In this document: positions 26,963-36,993 of the stretch, one piece after another
Position numbering within the stretch: the stretch's first letter is position 1
How the letters are laid out: every line of letters begins with the position of its first letter
Origin: Paenibacillus sonchi
GTDB taxonomy: Bacteria > Bacillota > Bacilli > Paenibacillales > Paenibacillaceae
Length of the DNA stretch: 64,000 nucleotides
NCBI RefSeq assembly: GCF_016772475.1
Contig: NZ_CP068595.1
Location: forward strand, 5,332,001 to 5,396,000
Direction of reading: 5' to 3'
Translations under genes and position numbers: made by a program
The notes under the pieces: generated by a model
Database searches by the model: none
What the model saw: only the letters and a program-made list of their open reading frames with translations
Told to the model about the DNA's origin: nothing

Positions 26963-27867
26963 TTGAAAGAACTAAAGATTGGCATGGTAGGCATGGACAC
27001 TTCTCACTGCAGAATTTTCGCTGCAATGCTGAACCATGTGTCACATCCGCTGCATGTTCCTGGCGGCAGGCTGATATGCGGATATGCCGGAGGTTCAGCT
27101 GATTTTGCGCTAAGCGCATCAAGGGTGGGAGCGATCAGCAGGGAGCTTCAGAAGAACTGCGGTGTGGAGCTGCTGGATTCGATAGCTGAAGTGGCCGAGA
27201 AATCGGATGCGGTGCTTCTGACCTCTGTTGACGGCAGAGTACACCGCGAACAGTTCGCTATCCTGGCACCCTATGGCAAGCCGGTATTTATCGATAAGCC
27301 GTTTGCGGTCACGAGCGCGGATGCACTTGCAATCGTGGAACTCGCGGCAAGCTGCGGGACTCCCCTGTTTTCCAGCTCCGTGGTCAGGTTCGGCAGTCCG
27401 TTGAATGCAGCGCTGCAGGATGAGACTGAAGGCGCCATTGTGGGAGCAGACTGCAGCGGCCCGCTTGAACTTCAGCCAACCCAGCCGGGATTATTCTGGT
27501 ATGGCATCCACACGGCTGAAATGCTGTACGCTGCGCTGGGCGAAGGCTGCATTTCAGTGAGAGCTGTAAGCAATGAAATCCAGGAATGGGCTGTCGGGCT
27601 ATGGAAGGGCGGGCGGATTGGAACGATGCGCGGCAACCGGACAGGGGTGCGGATTTCTATGCCGTTCTGCACAGGGAACGGGGCAGTACCGCTGTAAATG
27701 CATTGGGCAGCCAATACGAAGCAGGCCATCACACTCTGCTTAAGCAGTTCCTGCTGATGGCAAGAGGAGCGCCTCCACCTGTAAGCCCGACGGTTACACT
27801 GGAGCTGATCCGGTTTCTTGAAGCGGCTAATGAGAGCAGGGAAACAGGACAGACGGTTTTTTTATAG
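26963..27867 (+). pseudogene. Gfo/Idh/MocA oxidoreductase, frameshifted
   Basis: An NAD(P)-dependent sugar oxidoreductase of about 301 residues. The N-terminal Rossmann segment (KIGMVGMDTSHCRIFAAML) lacks the canonical GxGxxG. The Gfo/Idh motif GKPVFIDKPFAV supplies the catalytic Lys, and FWYGIHTAEMLYA carries the usual active-site His. The frame breaks at the GGGG run at 27644-27647; one extra G joins NRTG to ADFYAVLHRERG and the end at 27867. A TTG start with GGAGGTG 5 nt upstream is used. It is part of the sugar locus. Confidence 0.82.
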
Positions 27868-28021
27868 CAGCAGCTTGAACACACGGAATAAACCGGACAG
27901 GAGCGGGAAAGGACCAGCACTCAGTGAGTGAGGACGGGGAAATTCGAAGCTGGAGAAACGACACGCCAGACCCCAATTTGACAAACTGAAGTTCCATATT
28001 AAAAGACGGGCGGGATGAAAA

Positions 28022-28677
28022 ATGAACGACCAGGAACTATTCGATACCATGTGCAAAACGCTCTACACTGCGGTCATTTCCGATACGCTGGATCAGCTGG
28101 GCTACCGCAATCAGGTGATGCGTGAAAATATCAATCCGGTCGACCCCTCCTGGGTGGTTGCCGGACGGGCCAAAACCGTTCTGTCGGTGGATATTCACCA
28201 TCTGCCCGAAGACCCTTACGCCAAGGAGATTGAAGCGGTGGACAGCGTTAAGCCGGGAGAGATTGTTGTCGGCTGCACGAACGAATCAAGGCAGAACGGA
28301 CTCTGGGGGAATTGCTGTCGACGGCCTCCAAAATGCGGGGCGGGCGCGGCGCAATCGTGGACGGCTTAATCCGGGATACTGCGAAAATTCTGGAGCTGGG
28401 CTTTCCCGTCTTTGCCACCGGCACCAAACCGGTCGATTCGCAGGGGCGCGGAATCGTTATTGACTACGATATTCCGGTGCTCTGCGGAGGCGTGCTGGTA
28501 CATCCCGGTGACGTTATCTTTGGCGACCGTGACGGTGTGGTGGTGATACCGGGGGCAATCACCGGTGAGGTGTTCGCGCTGGCAACGGATAAGGCGACCC
28601 GGGAGAATCATACACGCGACGAGCTTCTGGCAGGGTTCACGCTGCGGCAAGTCTACGATAAATACGGAGTGCTCTAG
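28022..28677 (+). pseudogene. RraA/HMG-aldolase family protein, frameshifted
   Basis: About 218 residues of the RraA-like fold, which covers 4-hydroxy-4-methyl-2-oxoglutarate/oxaloacetate aldolases and RNase E inhibitors; in Firmicutes the aldolase role is more likely. The signature GGRGAIVDGLIRDT, with the metal-site Asp and the substrate Arg, is present in the second frame. The break is at the GGGGG run at 28305-28309; one added G joins NGLWG to ELLSTASKMRGG. It is followed by the SDR gene after 21 nt. Confidence 0.82.
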
Positions 28678-28698
28678 ACTGCGGAATGGAGGGCTTGC

Positions 28699-29460
28699 AT
28701 GAGACTCGCTGGAAAAAGAGTATTGGTAACCGGAGCGGCGCGAGGCATAGGACTGGCCATTGCCCGCCGTTTCCTGGAAGAAGGGGCGCGGGTGGTTCTG
28801 CTGGACCGCAGTGAAACAGAGCTGCACGCTGCCGCGGATGAACTGGCAGGCTACACCGGAAATTTGGCAGTGGAGGTCTGCGATCTGCGGGATCTGGCGC
28901 AGCTTGAGCAGTCTGCCGCCAAGGCATTCGCGCACTTTGGCGGGATTGACATTGTTGTGAACAATGCGGGCATTGCCTACAGAGAGCCCTTTCTTGATAT
29001 TTCTCCTGAGCACTGGAATGCGGTTCATGAGATCAATGTCCGTGCGGTATTCAGAATAGGCCAGCTTGCGGCAAGACAGATGATAGGCCAGGGCGGCGGC
29101 GGTGCGATCATCAATATGAGCTCCAAAAATGGAATAGCCGCCAGCGCGGAGCTTGCGCATTACAATGCTTCCAAGGCTGCCGTTATTCTGCTGACGGAAT
29201 CGATGGCGGTGGAGCTGGCCCGGTATGGAATCCGGGTCAACGCCGTAGCGCCGGGCTTCGTGGATACGCCGCTCGACCGCAGGCTGCGGGAGGAAGCCGG
29301 GCTGCCGCCCCATTCGGAGCATACACCGATGAAACGTGCGGCAGCCCCGCAGGAGGTTGCCAATGTATTTCTCTTTTTGGCCTCTGATGAAGCGTCATAT
29401 GTAACGGGTGAAACGGTCTGTGTGGATGGCGGACATCTGGCAAACGGGAGTGAGTTGTAG
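28699..29460 (+). CDS. SDR family dehydrogenase
   Basis: A 253-residue classical short-chain dehydrogenase: cofactor motif TGAARGIG (11-18), NNAG, catalytic Ser in INMSSKNG, YNASK (Tyr/Lys) and the family ending YVTGETVCVDGGH. The Asp in LLDRSE after the second strand favours NAD over NADP. ATG 28699 follows GGAGGG. Together with the dehydratase and aldolase genes it fits a sugar or sugar-acid oxidation route. Confidence 0.92.
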   Translation: MRLAGKRVLVTGAARGIGLAIARRFLEEGARVVLLDRSETELHAAADELAGYTGNLAVEVCDLRDLAQLEQSAAKAFAHFGGIDIVVNNAGIAYREPFLDISPEHWNAVHEINVRAVFRIGQLAARQMIGQGGGGAIINMSSKNGIAASAELAHYNASKAAVILLTESMAVELARYGIRVNAVAPGFVDTPLDRRLREEAGLPPHSEHTPMKRAAAPQEVANVFLFLASDEASYVTGETVCVDGGHLANGSEL

Positions 29461-29478
29461 CCTGAAGGAGGAGCAGAT

Positions 29479-30318
29479 ATGATTTTTGATTCTCATACGC
29501 ATTTGTTTGGACCGGGAATGGTAGCGGGGCCGACGGATGCCGCGATCAAGCGCGCCTGGGGCCCGGATATGAATATTGAAGCAACACCCGAGCAGCACGG
29601 GAGCAATCTGGAAGGCTTCTCGGGGGCAATAGTGCTGGCAATGGCAGCGCATGCCACAGGGCTGGTGGTGCCGAATGAATATGTGGCAGAATATTGCCGG
29701 ACTGATCCCGGCCGGCTGTTCGGTTTTGCCAGCGTTGATCCGAATGATCCGGACTGTGTAGGCAAGTTCGAGTCGGCTATCCGGGAATTGGGGCTGAAGG
29801 GATTGAAGCTGGCGCCGATTTACCAGAACTTTTATCCGGATGACCCCAAGCATATGGCCCTCTATGCCAAAGCAGAGCAGTTGAACGTCCCCATCCTGTG
29901 GCATCAGGGAACTTCGTTTGTGCCGGAGGGGTATCTGGATGCTTCGCGCCCGGCGATGCTCGATCCGATAGCCAGGGCTTTTCCAAAGCTGAAAATGATC
30001 GTAGCCCATATGGGCCATCCCTGGGTGGACGAGTGCATCTCGCTGGTGCGAAAGCATCCTAACCTGTACATGGATGTGTCTGCGCTCGGCAGCCGGCCGT
30101 GGCAATTCTATAATGCACTGGTTTCCGCTGCGGAATACGGGGTTCAGGACAAGCTGCTGTTTGGTTCGGACTATCCGTTTTTTGGTACGCAGCAGATGCT
30201 GGATGCCCTTTACAGCATAAATGATCTGGTTGAGGGGACCAAGCTGCCGCATGTGGCGGAGGACTTCATAGAAGCGATTATTCACCGGCCGACACCGGAA
30301 ATCCTCGGATTGGTCTAA
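29479..30318 (+). CDS. Amidohydrolase family 2 (COG2159-like) enzyme
   Basis: A 279-residue metal-dependent TIM-barrel enzyme. It has HxH at the start (DSHTHLFG), the metal His in ILWHQGTSF, a further His in MIVAHMGHPW and the catalytic Asp in LLFGSDYPFFG. The family contains sugar lactonases and decarboxylases. Next to an SDR and an IlvD/Edd dehydratase, a lactonase opening an aldonolactone is the simplest role, but a decarboxylase cannot be excluded. It lies 18 nt after the SDR with an AAGGAGGAG ribosome site. Confidence 0.85.
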   Translation: MIFDSHTHLFGPGMVAGPTDAAIKRAWGPDMNIEATPEQHGSNLEGFSGAIVLAMAAHATGLVVPNEYVAEYCRTDPGRLFGFASVDPNDPDCVGKFESAIRELGLKGLKLAPIYQNFYPDDPKHMALYAKAEQLNVPILWHQGTSFVPEGYLDASRPAMLDPIARAFPKLKMIVAHMGHPWVDECISLVRKHPNLYMDVSALGSRPWQFYNALVSAAEYGVQDKLLFGSDYPFFGTQQMLDALYSINDLVEGTKLPHVAEDFIEAIIHRPTPEILGLV

Positions 30319-30359
30319 GTTGTTCAGCATCTGGCTGTAAGCAAAAAGGAGATGGGGGC

Positions 30360-32132
30360 ATGGAGGAACGTACGGGAATCAGCGGGGAGGGCAATGCAGA
30401 GAGCAGAGCTGCCGGACACAGGCTGAAGAGTGAATCATATTTCCAGGAAAAAGATTTATGGGGCTTCATTCACCGTTCTTTTACGAAGTCGATGGGGTAT
30501 ACCGGAGAGGATTTGCGGAAGCCGGTTATCGGCATTTGCAATACCTTCAGTGAGCTGAACAAGTGCCACTCGCATTTTAATGAGCTGGCGGATTATGTGA
30601 AGCGCGGAGTCTGGCAGGCCGGCGGGGTGCCGATGGAATTCCCGACGATTTCAATCGGCGAGCCTTACGTCAAACCGACGACAATGCTTCTGCGGAACCT
30701 GATGGCCATGGACACAGAGGAAATGATGAAGGGCCATCCCATAGACGGGGTGGTGCTGCTCGGCGGCTGCGACAAAACGGTGCCCGCCCAGCTCATGGCT
30801 GCGGCCAGTGTGAACCTTCCGGCCATTGTGCTGACGGGCGGGCCGATGCTGAACGGCCGTCTGGGCGGGCGCAGCCTGGGCGCCTGCACCGACTGCTACG
30901 GATTTACGCTGGAGCATAAAGCGGGAAATCTTACGGATGAGGAGCTGGCGGTGGCGGAGGACGCCATCTGCCGCAGCGACGGGCACTGCATGGTGATGGG
31001 CACGGCCAGCACCATGGCTTCGATTGCCGAAGCCCTTGGGATGGCGCTTCCAGGCTGCGCGGCGATCCCCGCGCCGGACAGCCGCCGCAGGCATCTCTCA
31101 GAGCGGACCGGCAAGCAGATTGTGGAGCTGGTGCGGCGGGATATCCGCCCGCACGACATCATGACCGCCGAGGCGGTGGAGAACGCCATCACGGTCACGA
31201 TGGCCAGCGGCGGTTCGACGAATGCCATCATCCATCTTGTGGCAATCTCCCAGCGGCTGGGCCGGAAGCTGCCGCTGGAGACGTTCGATGCGATCAGCCG
31301 CCGGACGCCGTTCATTTTGAATTTGCGTCCTTCGGGCAAATATCAGATGGAGGAGTATTTTGAGGCAGGCGGCGTGCCTGCGCTGATGAAAGAGCTGGAG
31401 CCGCTGCTGCACGGCGGCTGCCTGACCGTAACCGGGAAGACGGTTACGGAGAATCTGGTCCAGGCTTCTACCCTGGACCGGGAGGTGATCCGCAGCATGG
31501 CGGAGCCGCTGGAGAGCCAGGGCGGAATTGCCGTGCTGCGCGGCAATCTCGCCCCGGACGGCGCGCTGATTAAGCAGACGGCGGTATCCGCGCATTTGAA
31601 GCAGCACACCGGACGCGCGGTGGTGTTCGAAAGCCCGGCGGACCTCCTGCTGCGGATCGACGACCCGGAGCTGGAGGTCGATGAGCACAGCGTGCTGGTG
31701 CTCAAGAATGCCGGGCCCAAAGGCGCGCCCGCGATGCCGGAGATCGGGCAGATCCCGATTCCGCAGAAGCTGCTGGTGCGCGGGATAAGGGATATGGTCC
31801 GCATCTCCGACGCGCGGATCAGCGGCACCTCCTACGGCGCACTGATCGTGCATGCGGTGCCGGAGGCAGCCGTTGGCGGAACACTGGCGCTTGTACGGGA
31901 CGGCGATGAAATCGAGCTGGATATTGCCGCAAGAAAGCTGGTCCTGAAGGTGTCGGACGGGGAGTTGGCCCGGCGGCGCGCTTTATGGAAAGCACCGGAG
32001 CCTCATTACGACAGAGGCTACGGTCTGCTGTTTCATGAGCGGGTGCTGCAGGCGAACCTGGGCTGCGATTTTGACTTTTTGCTGCCGGCAGAGCTTCGCC
32101 GGGAACTGGTGGACGGAGCTGAAGCGCCATAA
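30360..32132 (+). CDS. IlvD/Edd family dehydratase, probably sugar-acid specific
   Basis: 590 residues. Iron-sulfur ligands are Cys60 (GICNTFSE), Cys137 (GGCDKTVPAQ) and Cys210 (DGHCMVMGTAST). The C-terminal swivelling domain has ARISGTSYGALIVHAVPEAAVGG with the catalytic Ser/Thr. The long N terminus and LWGFIHRSFTKSMGY resemble arabonate/xylonate/gluconate-type dehydratases more than the branched-chain amino-acid IlvD, and no ilv genes are nearby. It should convert an aldonate to a 2-keto-3-deoxy-aldonate. ATG 30360 follows AAGGAGATGGGGGC. Confidence 0.9.
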   Translation: MEERTGISGEGNAESRAAGHRLKSESYFQEKDLWGFIHRSFTKSMGYTGEDLRKPVIGICNTFSELNKCHSHFNELADYVKRGVWQAGGVPMEFPTISIGEPYVKPTTMLLRNLMAMDTEEMMKGHPIDGVVLLGGCDKTVPAQLMAAASVNLPAIVLTGGPMLNGRLGGRSLGACTDCYGFTLEHKAGNLTDEELAVAEDAICRSDGHCMVMGTASTMASIAEALGMALPGCAAIPAPDSRRRHLSERTGKQIVELVRRDIRPHDIMTAEAVENAITVTMASGGSTNAIIHLVAISQRLGRKLPLETFDAISRRTPFILNLRPSGKYQMEEYFEAGGVPALMKELEPLLHGGCLTVTGKTVTENLVQASTLDREVIRSMAEPLESQGGIAVLRGNLAPDGALIKQTAVSAHLKQHTGRAVVFESPADLLLRIDDPELEVDEHSVLVLKNAGPKGAPAMPEIGQIPIPQKLLVRGIRDMVRISDARISGTSYGALIVHAVPEAAVGGTLALVRDGDEIELDIAARKLVLKVSDGELARRRALWKAPEPHYDRGYGLLFHERVLQANLGCDFDFLLPAELRRELVDGAEAP

Positions 32133-32195
32133 AGCGAAGGAAGGAATGGTTGGACCACATTACAACTGAAGTAACAACCGAAAGGGGAAATCTTT

Positions 32196-33236
32196 ATGCC
32201 AACCGCAATACAAGCTGCGATCCGATCAGTTCAGGAGCTGGAAGACCGGCTGGCCCGTCCGTCTGCCGCACTGCTGGAGGAGCTCGCCCGGGTCGATGGA
32301 GATATTATGCTGCTCGGAGTAGGCGGCAAAATGGGGCCGAGCCTGGCCGGGCTGGCGGTAAATGCAATCCGGGAGGCTGGCCTGGACAAGAAGGTAATCG
32401 GCGTTTCCCGCTTCTCGAACGATGCCTTGAAGCAGGAGCTGCTTGAAGCCGGAGTGGAGATTATCTCTGCGGATTTGTCTGACGACAGCGCGCTGCAGGC
32501 ACTCCCTGAAACGAAAAATATCCTCTACATGGCCGGCAATAAATTCGGCACTACGGGGAATGAGCATTTCACATGGATGATGAATGCCTACCTGCCGGGG
32601 CGCGTCGCGGAACGTTTCCGCAATTCACGGATTGTAGTGTTCTCTACAGGCAATGTCTACCCGCTCACCCCGGTAGGCCAAGGCGGTGCAACGGAGCGGA
32701 CCTCCCCGAATGCGAACGGGGAGTATGGGCAGTCCTGTCTGGGCCGTGAACGGATCTTCGAGCATTTCTCCCATAAGAATGGTACCCCGATGTTCATCTA
32801 CCGGCTGAATTATGCCATAGACCTGCGTTATGGCGTTTTGCTTGAGCTCGCGAGGTCCGTGAAGGAGCAGCGGCCGATCGATATCACCATGGGGCACGCC
32901 AATGTGATTTGGCAGGGGGATGCCAACGAGCTGGCCCTGCGTGCGCTGCTCCGCTGCAGCTCGCCGCCGAATGTCATGAACATTACCGGACCGGAGACGA
33001 TATCGCTGCGCTGGGCTGCAACGGAAATCGGCCGCAGGCTGGGTATAGAACCGGACTTCACGGGTGAAGAAGCGCCCAATGCCCTGTTGAGCAATGCATC
33101 CAAAGCGGCAGCTTCCTTCGGCTATCCGCAGGTAACACTCGCCCAGATGATCGATTGGGTCGCCGAATGGGTTCGTCTGGACGGCGCGACCTGGAACAAA
33201 CCGACGCATTTTCAGGAACGGGAGGGCAAATATTAA
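32196..33236 (+). CDS. NAD-dependent epimerase/dehydratase family protein
   Basis: A 346-residue extended-SDR-like protein. The nucleotide-binding region is LLGVGGKMGPSLAGLA, an atypical GxGGxxG-type start after an unusual ~35-residue N-terminal extension. FSTGNVYPL fits the catalytic Ser region, but the normal YxxxK is replaced by YGQSCLGRE, so activity may be altered. C-terminal parts (NVMNITGPETISLRWAA) match the family. It overlaps the DapA-like gene by one base (TAATG). Substrate unknown, presumably a sugar derivative of this pathway. Confidence 0.82.
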   Translation: MPTAIQAAIRSVQELEDRLARPSAALLEELARVDGDIMLLGVGGKMGPSLAGLAVNAIREAGLDKKVIGVSRFSNDALKQELLEAGVEIISADLSDDSALQALPETKNILYMAGNKFGTTGNEHFTWMMNAYLPGRVAERFRNSRIVVFSTGNVYPLTPVGQGGATERTSPNANGEYGQSCLGRERIFEHFSHKNGTPMFIYRLNYAIDLRYGVLLELARSVKEQRPIDITMGHANVIWQGDANELALRALLRCSSPPNVMNITGPETISLRWAATEIGRRLGIEPDFTGEEAPNALLSNASKAAASFGYPQVTLAQMIDWVAEWVRLDGATWNKPTHFQEREGKY

Positions 33237-34306
33237 TGGGAGCGACAAGAACCCCCTTAACACCGGAGCTGTATGAAGCGCTGCATGAGGGTCTGGCAAT
33301 TCCGGCACATCCCCTGGCCCTGACAGCCGGGCGCAAGCTGGATGAACGCCGTCAGCGGGCGTTGACCCGTTACTATTTGGCCTCCGGGGCGGGCGGAATT
33401 GCCGTGGCGGTGCATTCCACGCAATTCGAAATCCGCAATCCGGAGATCGGGCTGCTGGAGCCGGTGCTCAGGCTGGCGGCGGAAGAAGTGGAGCGTGCGG
33501 GTCTGGACCGGCCTTTTCTGAAGGTCGCCGGCATATGCGGCGGTATGGAGCAGGCTGTTCTGGAAGCGCAGCTCGCGGCAAGTCTGGGCTACGAAGCAGG
33601 ACTGCTGAGTATGGGCGGGCTGCAGCACTGGAGCGAAGAGGAACTGCTGGAACGCACACGCAGAGTCGCGGAGGTGATTCCCGTATTCGGTTTTTATCTG
33701 CAGCCATCCGTTGGCGGCCGGATCTTAAGCTTTGACTTTTGGCGGAAATTTGCGGAGATTGAAGGGGTTATTGCGATCAAAATGGCACCGTTCAACCGTT
33801 ATCAGAGCCTGGATGTGGTCAGGGCCGTGATGGAATCCAGCCGCTGCGGGGAAATCGCGCTCTACACCGGCAATGATGATAATATCGTTACAGATTTGCT
33901 CACCACTTACCGCTTTATAGTAAATGGCGAGCCGGTGGAGAAAAAAATCGTCGGCGGGCTCCTCGGCCACTGGGCAGTCTGGACCAGCAAAGCGGTTCAG
34001 CTTCTAAGCGAGATCAAAAAAATCCGCAACGATGCCTCTCTGGCGGCAAGCTGGCTGACCCTCGGCGCCGAAGTGACGGACAGCAACGCGGCGCTGTTTG
34101 ATCCGGCCCATAATTTTCACGGCTGCATACCAGGCATTCATGAGGCGCTCCGCCGGCAGGGACTGCTTGAAGGCTTGTGGTGCCTGAATCCGGAGGAGCA
34201 GCTTTCGCCCGGACAGCTGGAAGAGATCAGCAGAGTGAGCAGGGATTACCCTCATCTCGTTGATAATGATTTCGTGGCAGCGCATTTGGAGGAGTGGCTC
34301 ATGTAA
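33236..34306 (+). CDS. DapA/NAL family aldolase-like protein
   Basis: A 356-residue class I aldolase of the dihydrodipicolinate synthase/N-acetylneuraminate lyase family. The catalytic Tyr lies in VFGFYLQPSVGG and the Schiff-base Lys in GVIAIKMAPFN. ATG 33236 (TAATG junction, GGAGGG upstream) is chosen rather than the in-frame 33155. Downstream of an IlvD/Edd dehydratase it is the natural candidate for cleaving a 2-keto-3-deoxy sugar acid into pyruvate plus an aldehyde. It is the last gene of the 19-34 kb run. Confidence 0.85.
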   Translation: MGATRTPLTPELYEALHEGLAIPAHPLALTAGRKLDERRQRALTRYYLASGAGGIAVAVHSTQFEIRNPEIGLLEPVLRLAAEEVERAGLDRPFLKVAGICGGMEQAVLEAQLAASLGYEAGLLSMGGLQHWSEEELLERTRRVAEVIPVFGFYLQPSVGGRILSFDFWRKFAEIEGVIAIKMAPFNRYQSLDVVRAVMESSRCGEIALYTGNDDNIVTDLLTTYRFIVNGEPVEKKIVGGLLGHWAVWTSKAVQLLSEIKKIRNDASLAASWLTLGAEVTDSNAALFDPAHNFHGCIPGIHEALRRQGLLEGLWCLNPEEQLSPGQLEEISRVSRDYPHLVDNDFVAAHLEEWLM

Positions 34307-34339
34307 AAGAGAATTACCAAGGCACAGCCGGACATTATT

Positions 34340-34390
34340 AGCACAGAATCTTTGATTAGCCCGGATGGGCAGCAAAGATTCCGTGCTTTC
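34340..34390 (+). terminator. Terminator of the sugar locus
   Basis: AGCAC-a-GAATCTTTG (34340-34354) pairs with CAAAGATTC-c-GTGCT (34373-34387), followed by TTT. Confidence 0.8.
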
Positions 34391-34520
34391 TGGATAAATA
34401 GGACTGTGCTGTTAAAGTACCAGTCATGCCCGCGCCATAGATCGCTGGGCCAGTCATTGCCGAAATTATCCTTGCATGCTGGCGTTCATCCACTTTTAAA
34501 ACATCAAACTAGTTAGCACA

Positions 34521-34577
34521 ATAAAAACAGCGGCAGTCTGCAACTTGTTTATCAAGTCCCAGTCTGCCGCTGTTTCA
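34521..34577. terminator. Bidirectional terminator, serves the CGTase gene
   Basis: AACAGCGGCAG pairs with CTGCCGCTGTT, with an inner ACTTG/CAAGT stem. On the minus strand it is followed by TTTTTATT and sits just past the CGTase stop. Confidence 0.88.
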
Positions 34578-34588
34578 TTTACAACAAT

Positions 34589-36736
34589 TTAGTTCTGCCA
34601 GTCAACCGTCACTGTGCCTACGCCGCTGGTTGGGGAGGTATACGTATGGTTGCTGCCGCCTTCCCAGGTAACGGTAGTGCCGTTCGATTTAATTAGCTTG
34701 AACTGCAGAGGCGTACCAGCCGGTACACTGACATCGTAGTACCATGTCGGGTAGGTTTCTTCAACTACGTTGTACATAGGGCCGATCGCATCAGAAGCGC
34801 TCCAGGCACCCAGCTCGGCTACATTGCCGACCAGATACACGTTTGATCCAAGGCTTGTGGTCGCGTTGTTGACTTTAAAGCGTACGGTGACCTGATCAGC
34901 AGTCAATACATTGAAATTGCTGAATGCATTGCTTGTTGCACTGGAAGCTGTGGTTACTTTTACTGTTGTCTTGCCAGCAGCAACATTTGGAATTTTTACT
35001 TTGATCTCGGAATCTTCCCAGCTCACAATGTTCGAACCGGTGACAGCGGTAGTTCCGAAATACACTGTTCCCGCACTGCTGCCAAAGCCCTGTCCGTCAA
35101 TCGTTACTGTGTTGCCCGGTTTGCCCATCGTCGGTCCGACATTTGCAACGGAAGGTGTTGATGCAGGGGCTGTAGACTGCCAAACCGCCGTTCCTCCAGC
35201 CGCAAGCGTGAAGTTGGTGACGGAGCCGCCGCTGCCGACGGAAATTGAGTTGCCATTTAATAATCCGCCCAACACATCTGTGTAGTTGCCTGCAGGCAGC
35301 GAAGATAACAGATTCGAAATCGGATACGGTGTGGTCGTATTGCGGTTGATGGCTACAAGAGCGACGCTGTTGCCGAATTTACGTTCATAAATATACACAT
35401 CGTTGTTGACCCAACGCTGTGTGGTCGTGCCGTAAGCAAGTGCAGGATTGGACTTGCGCAGCGGAGCCAGAGCTTTGATCAGCTTGTAAGCGGTTGTGTT
35501 GGTATTAAATCCTGTCATCATTGCCCGGTTATACGGATCGCCGACGCCGGTCATGTACTGCTCGGTACCATAATAAATGGCCGGCACACCCCGGGAAGTA
35601 AGGGTGAGCGCCAGCGCCTGCTCCGTCGGCCGTGTGCTGGAGCCGGCCGCCTGGAAGCGGTCCATATCGTGATTGTCGATGAAGGTAACCATATTATGAA
35701 TATAATTATAGCTGGAGGCAGTAGATTCCAGCATAGTGTTGAGATCAGTCATCGTTTCCGATTTGTCCTTGAATACTTCGCGGACTTCCTGAGCGTATGC
35801 GAAGTCAAGCAGGTTCATGCCACTGCTGTTGGCAAATTTGACATTGTCCGGACTGGTTTCGTCTGGACCAAGGAACCATTCACCGAAGGTGAAAACCGGA
35901 TGACTGCTGCTGTACATGGAAGAGGCCAGGCTTTTTTGCCAGCCGAACGGCATATGTTTCACCGCATCGAACCGGATGCCGTCTACACCCAGGCCTAGCC
36001 AAAGATCAATGGCTTCTTTGAAATATTTGTCAATCGTGTTGTTGTTTTGATTGATATCCGCCAGATCATACAGATTCCGGTAAATACCGTCTTCAATGGT
36101 GGAAAAATCCGTACCTCCTTTGTGATGGAACAAACCGTTGGAGTCATTAGTGTAGTTGCCGAGCAGCGTGCCATTGTTATACAGCGCGCCGTTCTCAGCA
36201 AAACTTGGTTGCGACGACGAAGCCGGGCTGGTGTGGTTGGGAGCAAAGTCGATAATGACTTTGATGTTATTCGCATGTGCTGTGGAGATCAGGTTTTGAA
36301 AATCGGTAAAACTTCCGAAGGCGGCATTGGTTTTTTTGAAATCCCTCGGCCAATAGCCGTGGTAGGACGTATTGTTCACACCGGAATAATTAATGACAGA
36401 GGTGATGTTCTCCACCGGCTGGGAAATCCAGATCGCAGTAACCCCCATACCGGTCAGGTAACCGTCATTGATTTTATTGATGATTCCCTTCCAGTCGCCG
36501 CCGAAATACAGTTTCATATTGGAATGATCGCTGCTGAAGGCGGCTCCTGTCGGGTTATTGGACGGATTACCGTCCGAAAACCGGTCGGTCACGATCTGGT
36601 ACATGACATCAGTACTGTAATTAACCTTGTTATTTACACTTGTAGCCGGATCAGCCAGTGCCGGCACAGCGGCACCAAGAACCATACTAAGCGAAAGCGA
36701 TAGGACAGCCGCAGCCTTGTAATGCGATTTCATCAT
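34589..36736 (-). CDS. cgt: Secreted cyclomaltodextrin glucanotransferase (CGTase, GH13)
   Basis: 715 residues, the usual CGTase length. It has a Sec signal peptide (1-28, cleavage after ALA), a catalytic A/B domain with nucleophile Asp257 ([10 protein letters not shown]), acid/base Glu286 (FTFGEWFLG) and Asp357 ([10 protein letters not shown]), a C domain (~430-520), an IPT/TIG D domain (~524-608, [16 protein letters not shown]) and a C-terminal CBM20 starch-binding domain (~611-715). The central aromatic Tyr223 (NLYDLADIN) separates CGTase from ordinary amylases. It turns starch into cyclodextrins outside the cell. Close by eye to the P. macerans enzyme. Start ATG 36736 or 36733 follows GGGAG. 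Confidence 0.96.
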   Translation of the reverse strand: MMKSHYKAAAVLSLSLSMVLGAAVPALADPATSVNNKVNYSTDVMYQIVTDRFSDGNPSNNPTGAAFSSDHSNMKLYFGGDWKGIINKINDGYLTGMGVTAIWISQPVENITSVINYSGVNNTSYHGYWPRDFKKTNAAFGSFTDFQNLISTAHANNIKVIIDFAPNHTSPASSSQPSFAENGALYNNGTLLGNYTNDSNGLFHHKGGTDFSTIEDGIYRNLYDLADINQNNNTIDKYFKEAIDLWLGLGVDGIRFDAVKHMPFGWQKSLASSMYSSSHPVFTFGEWFLGPDETSPDNVKFANSSGMNLLDFAYAQEVREVFKDKSETMTDLNTMLESTASSYNYIHNMVTFIDNHDMDRFQAAGSSTRPTEQALALTLTSRGVPAIYYGTEQYMTGVGDPYNRAMMTGFNTNTTAYKLIKALAPLRKSNPALAYGTTTQRWVNNDVYIYERKFGNSVALVAINRNTTTPYPISNLLSSLPAGNYTDVLGGLLNGNSISVGSGGSVTNFTLAAGGTAVWQSTAPASTPSVANVGPTMGKPGNTVTIDGQGFGSSAGTVYFGTTAVTGSNIVSWEDSEIKVKIPNVAAGKTTVKVTTASSATSNAFSNFNVLTADQVTVRFKVNNATTSLGSNVYLVGNVAELGAWSASDAIGPMYNVVEETYPTWYYDVSVPAGTPLQFKLIKSNGTTVTWEGGSNHTYTSPTSGVGTVTVDWQN

Positions 36737-36839
36737 TCAACTCTCCCTTCAAATGTCACGCAGATGTTTGAATTTTGAGCCTGCTCAGCTTGCTGGCAAG
36801 CGGGTGCGCAACCGCCGGAGCAACTTCGCAGATTCAGAT

Positions 36840-36868
36840 TTTAAAACGCTTTCAACTTGCTTATGCAA
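36840..36868 (-). promoter_or_regulatory. CGTase promoter overlapped by a cre site
   Basis: On the minus strand: TTGCAT (36868-36863), a 17-nt spacer, TTTAAA (36845-36840). A catabolite-responsive element TGAAAGCGTTTTAA (36854-36841) fits the TGWAARCGYTWNCW consensus with one mismatch and overlaps the spacer and -10. CcpA-mediated glucose repression of cgt is inferred. Confidence 0.65.
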
Positions 36869-36993
36869 GATCTGCCCGTTAAGGACTGCCTTATACAGAG
36901 ATGAAAAATATTCCAAAGACGGATAGCAGCTAACTACGGGTTGTCCATGCCTGCTGCGTTGAAATTTTGGTGGAATCTATTACATGAAATACA

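Noticed and set aside
28366..29322. Minus-strand open frame of 318 codons over the RraA/SDR genes
   Set aside because: Antisense to conserved RraA and SDR motifs; no recognisable domain.
29395..30330. Minus-strand open frame of 311 codons over the amidohydrolase
   Set aside because: Antisense shadow of a conserved metal-dependent hydrolase; composition unlike a real protein.
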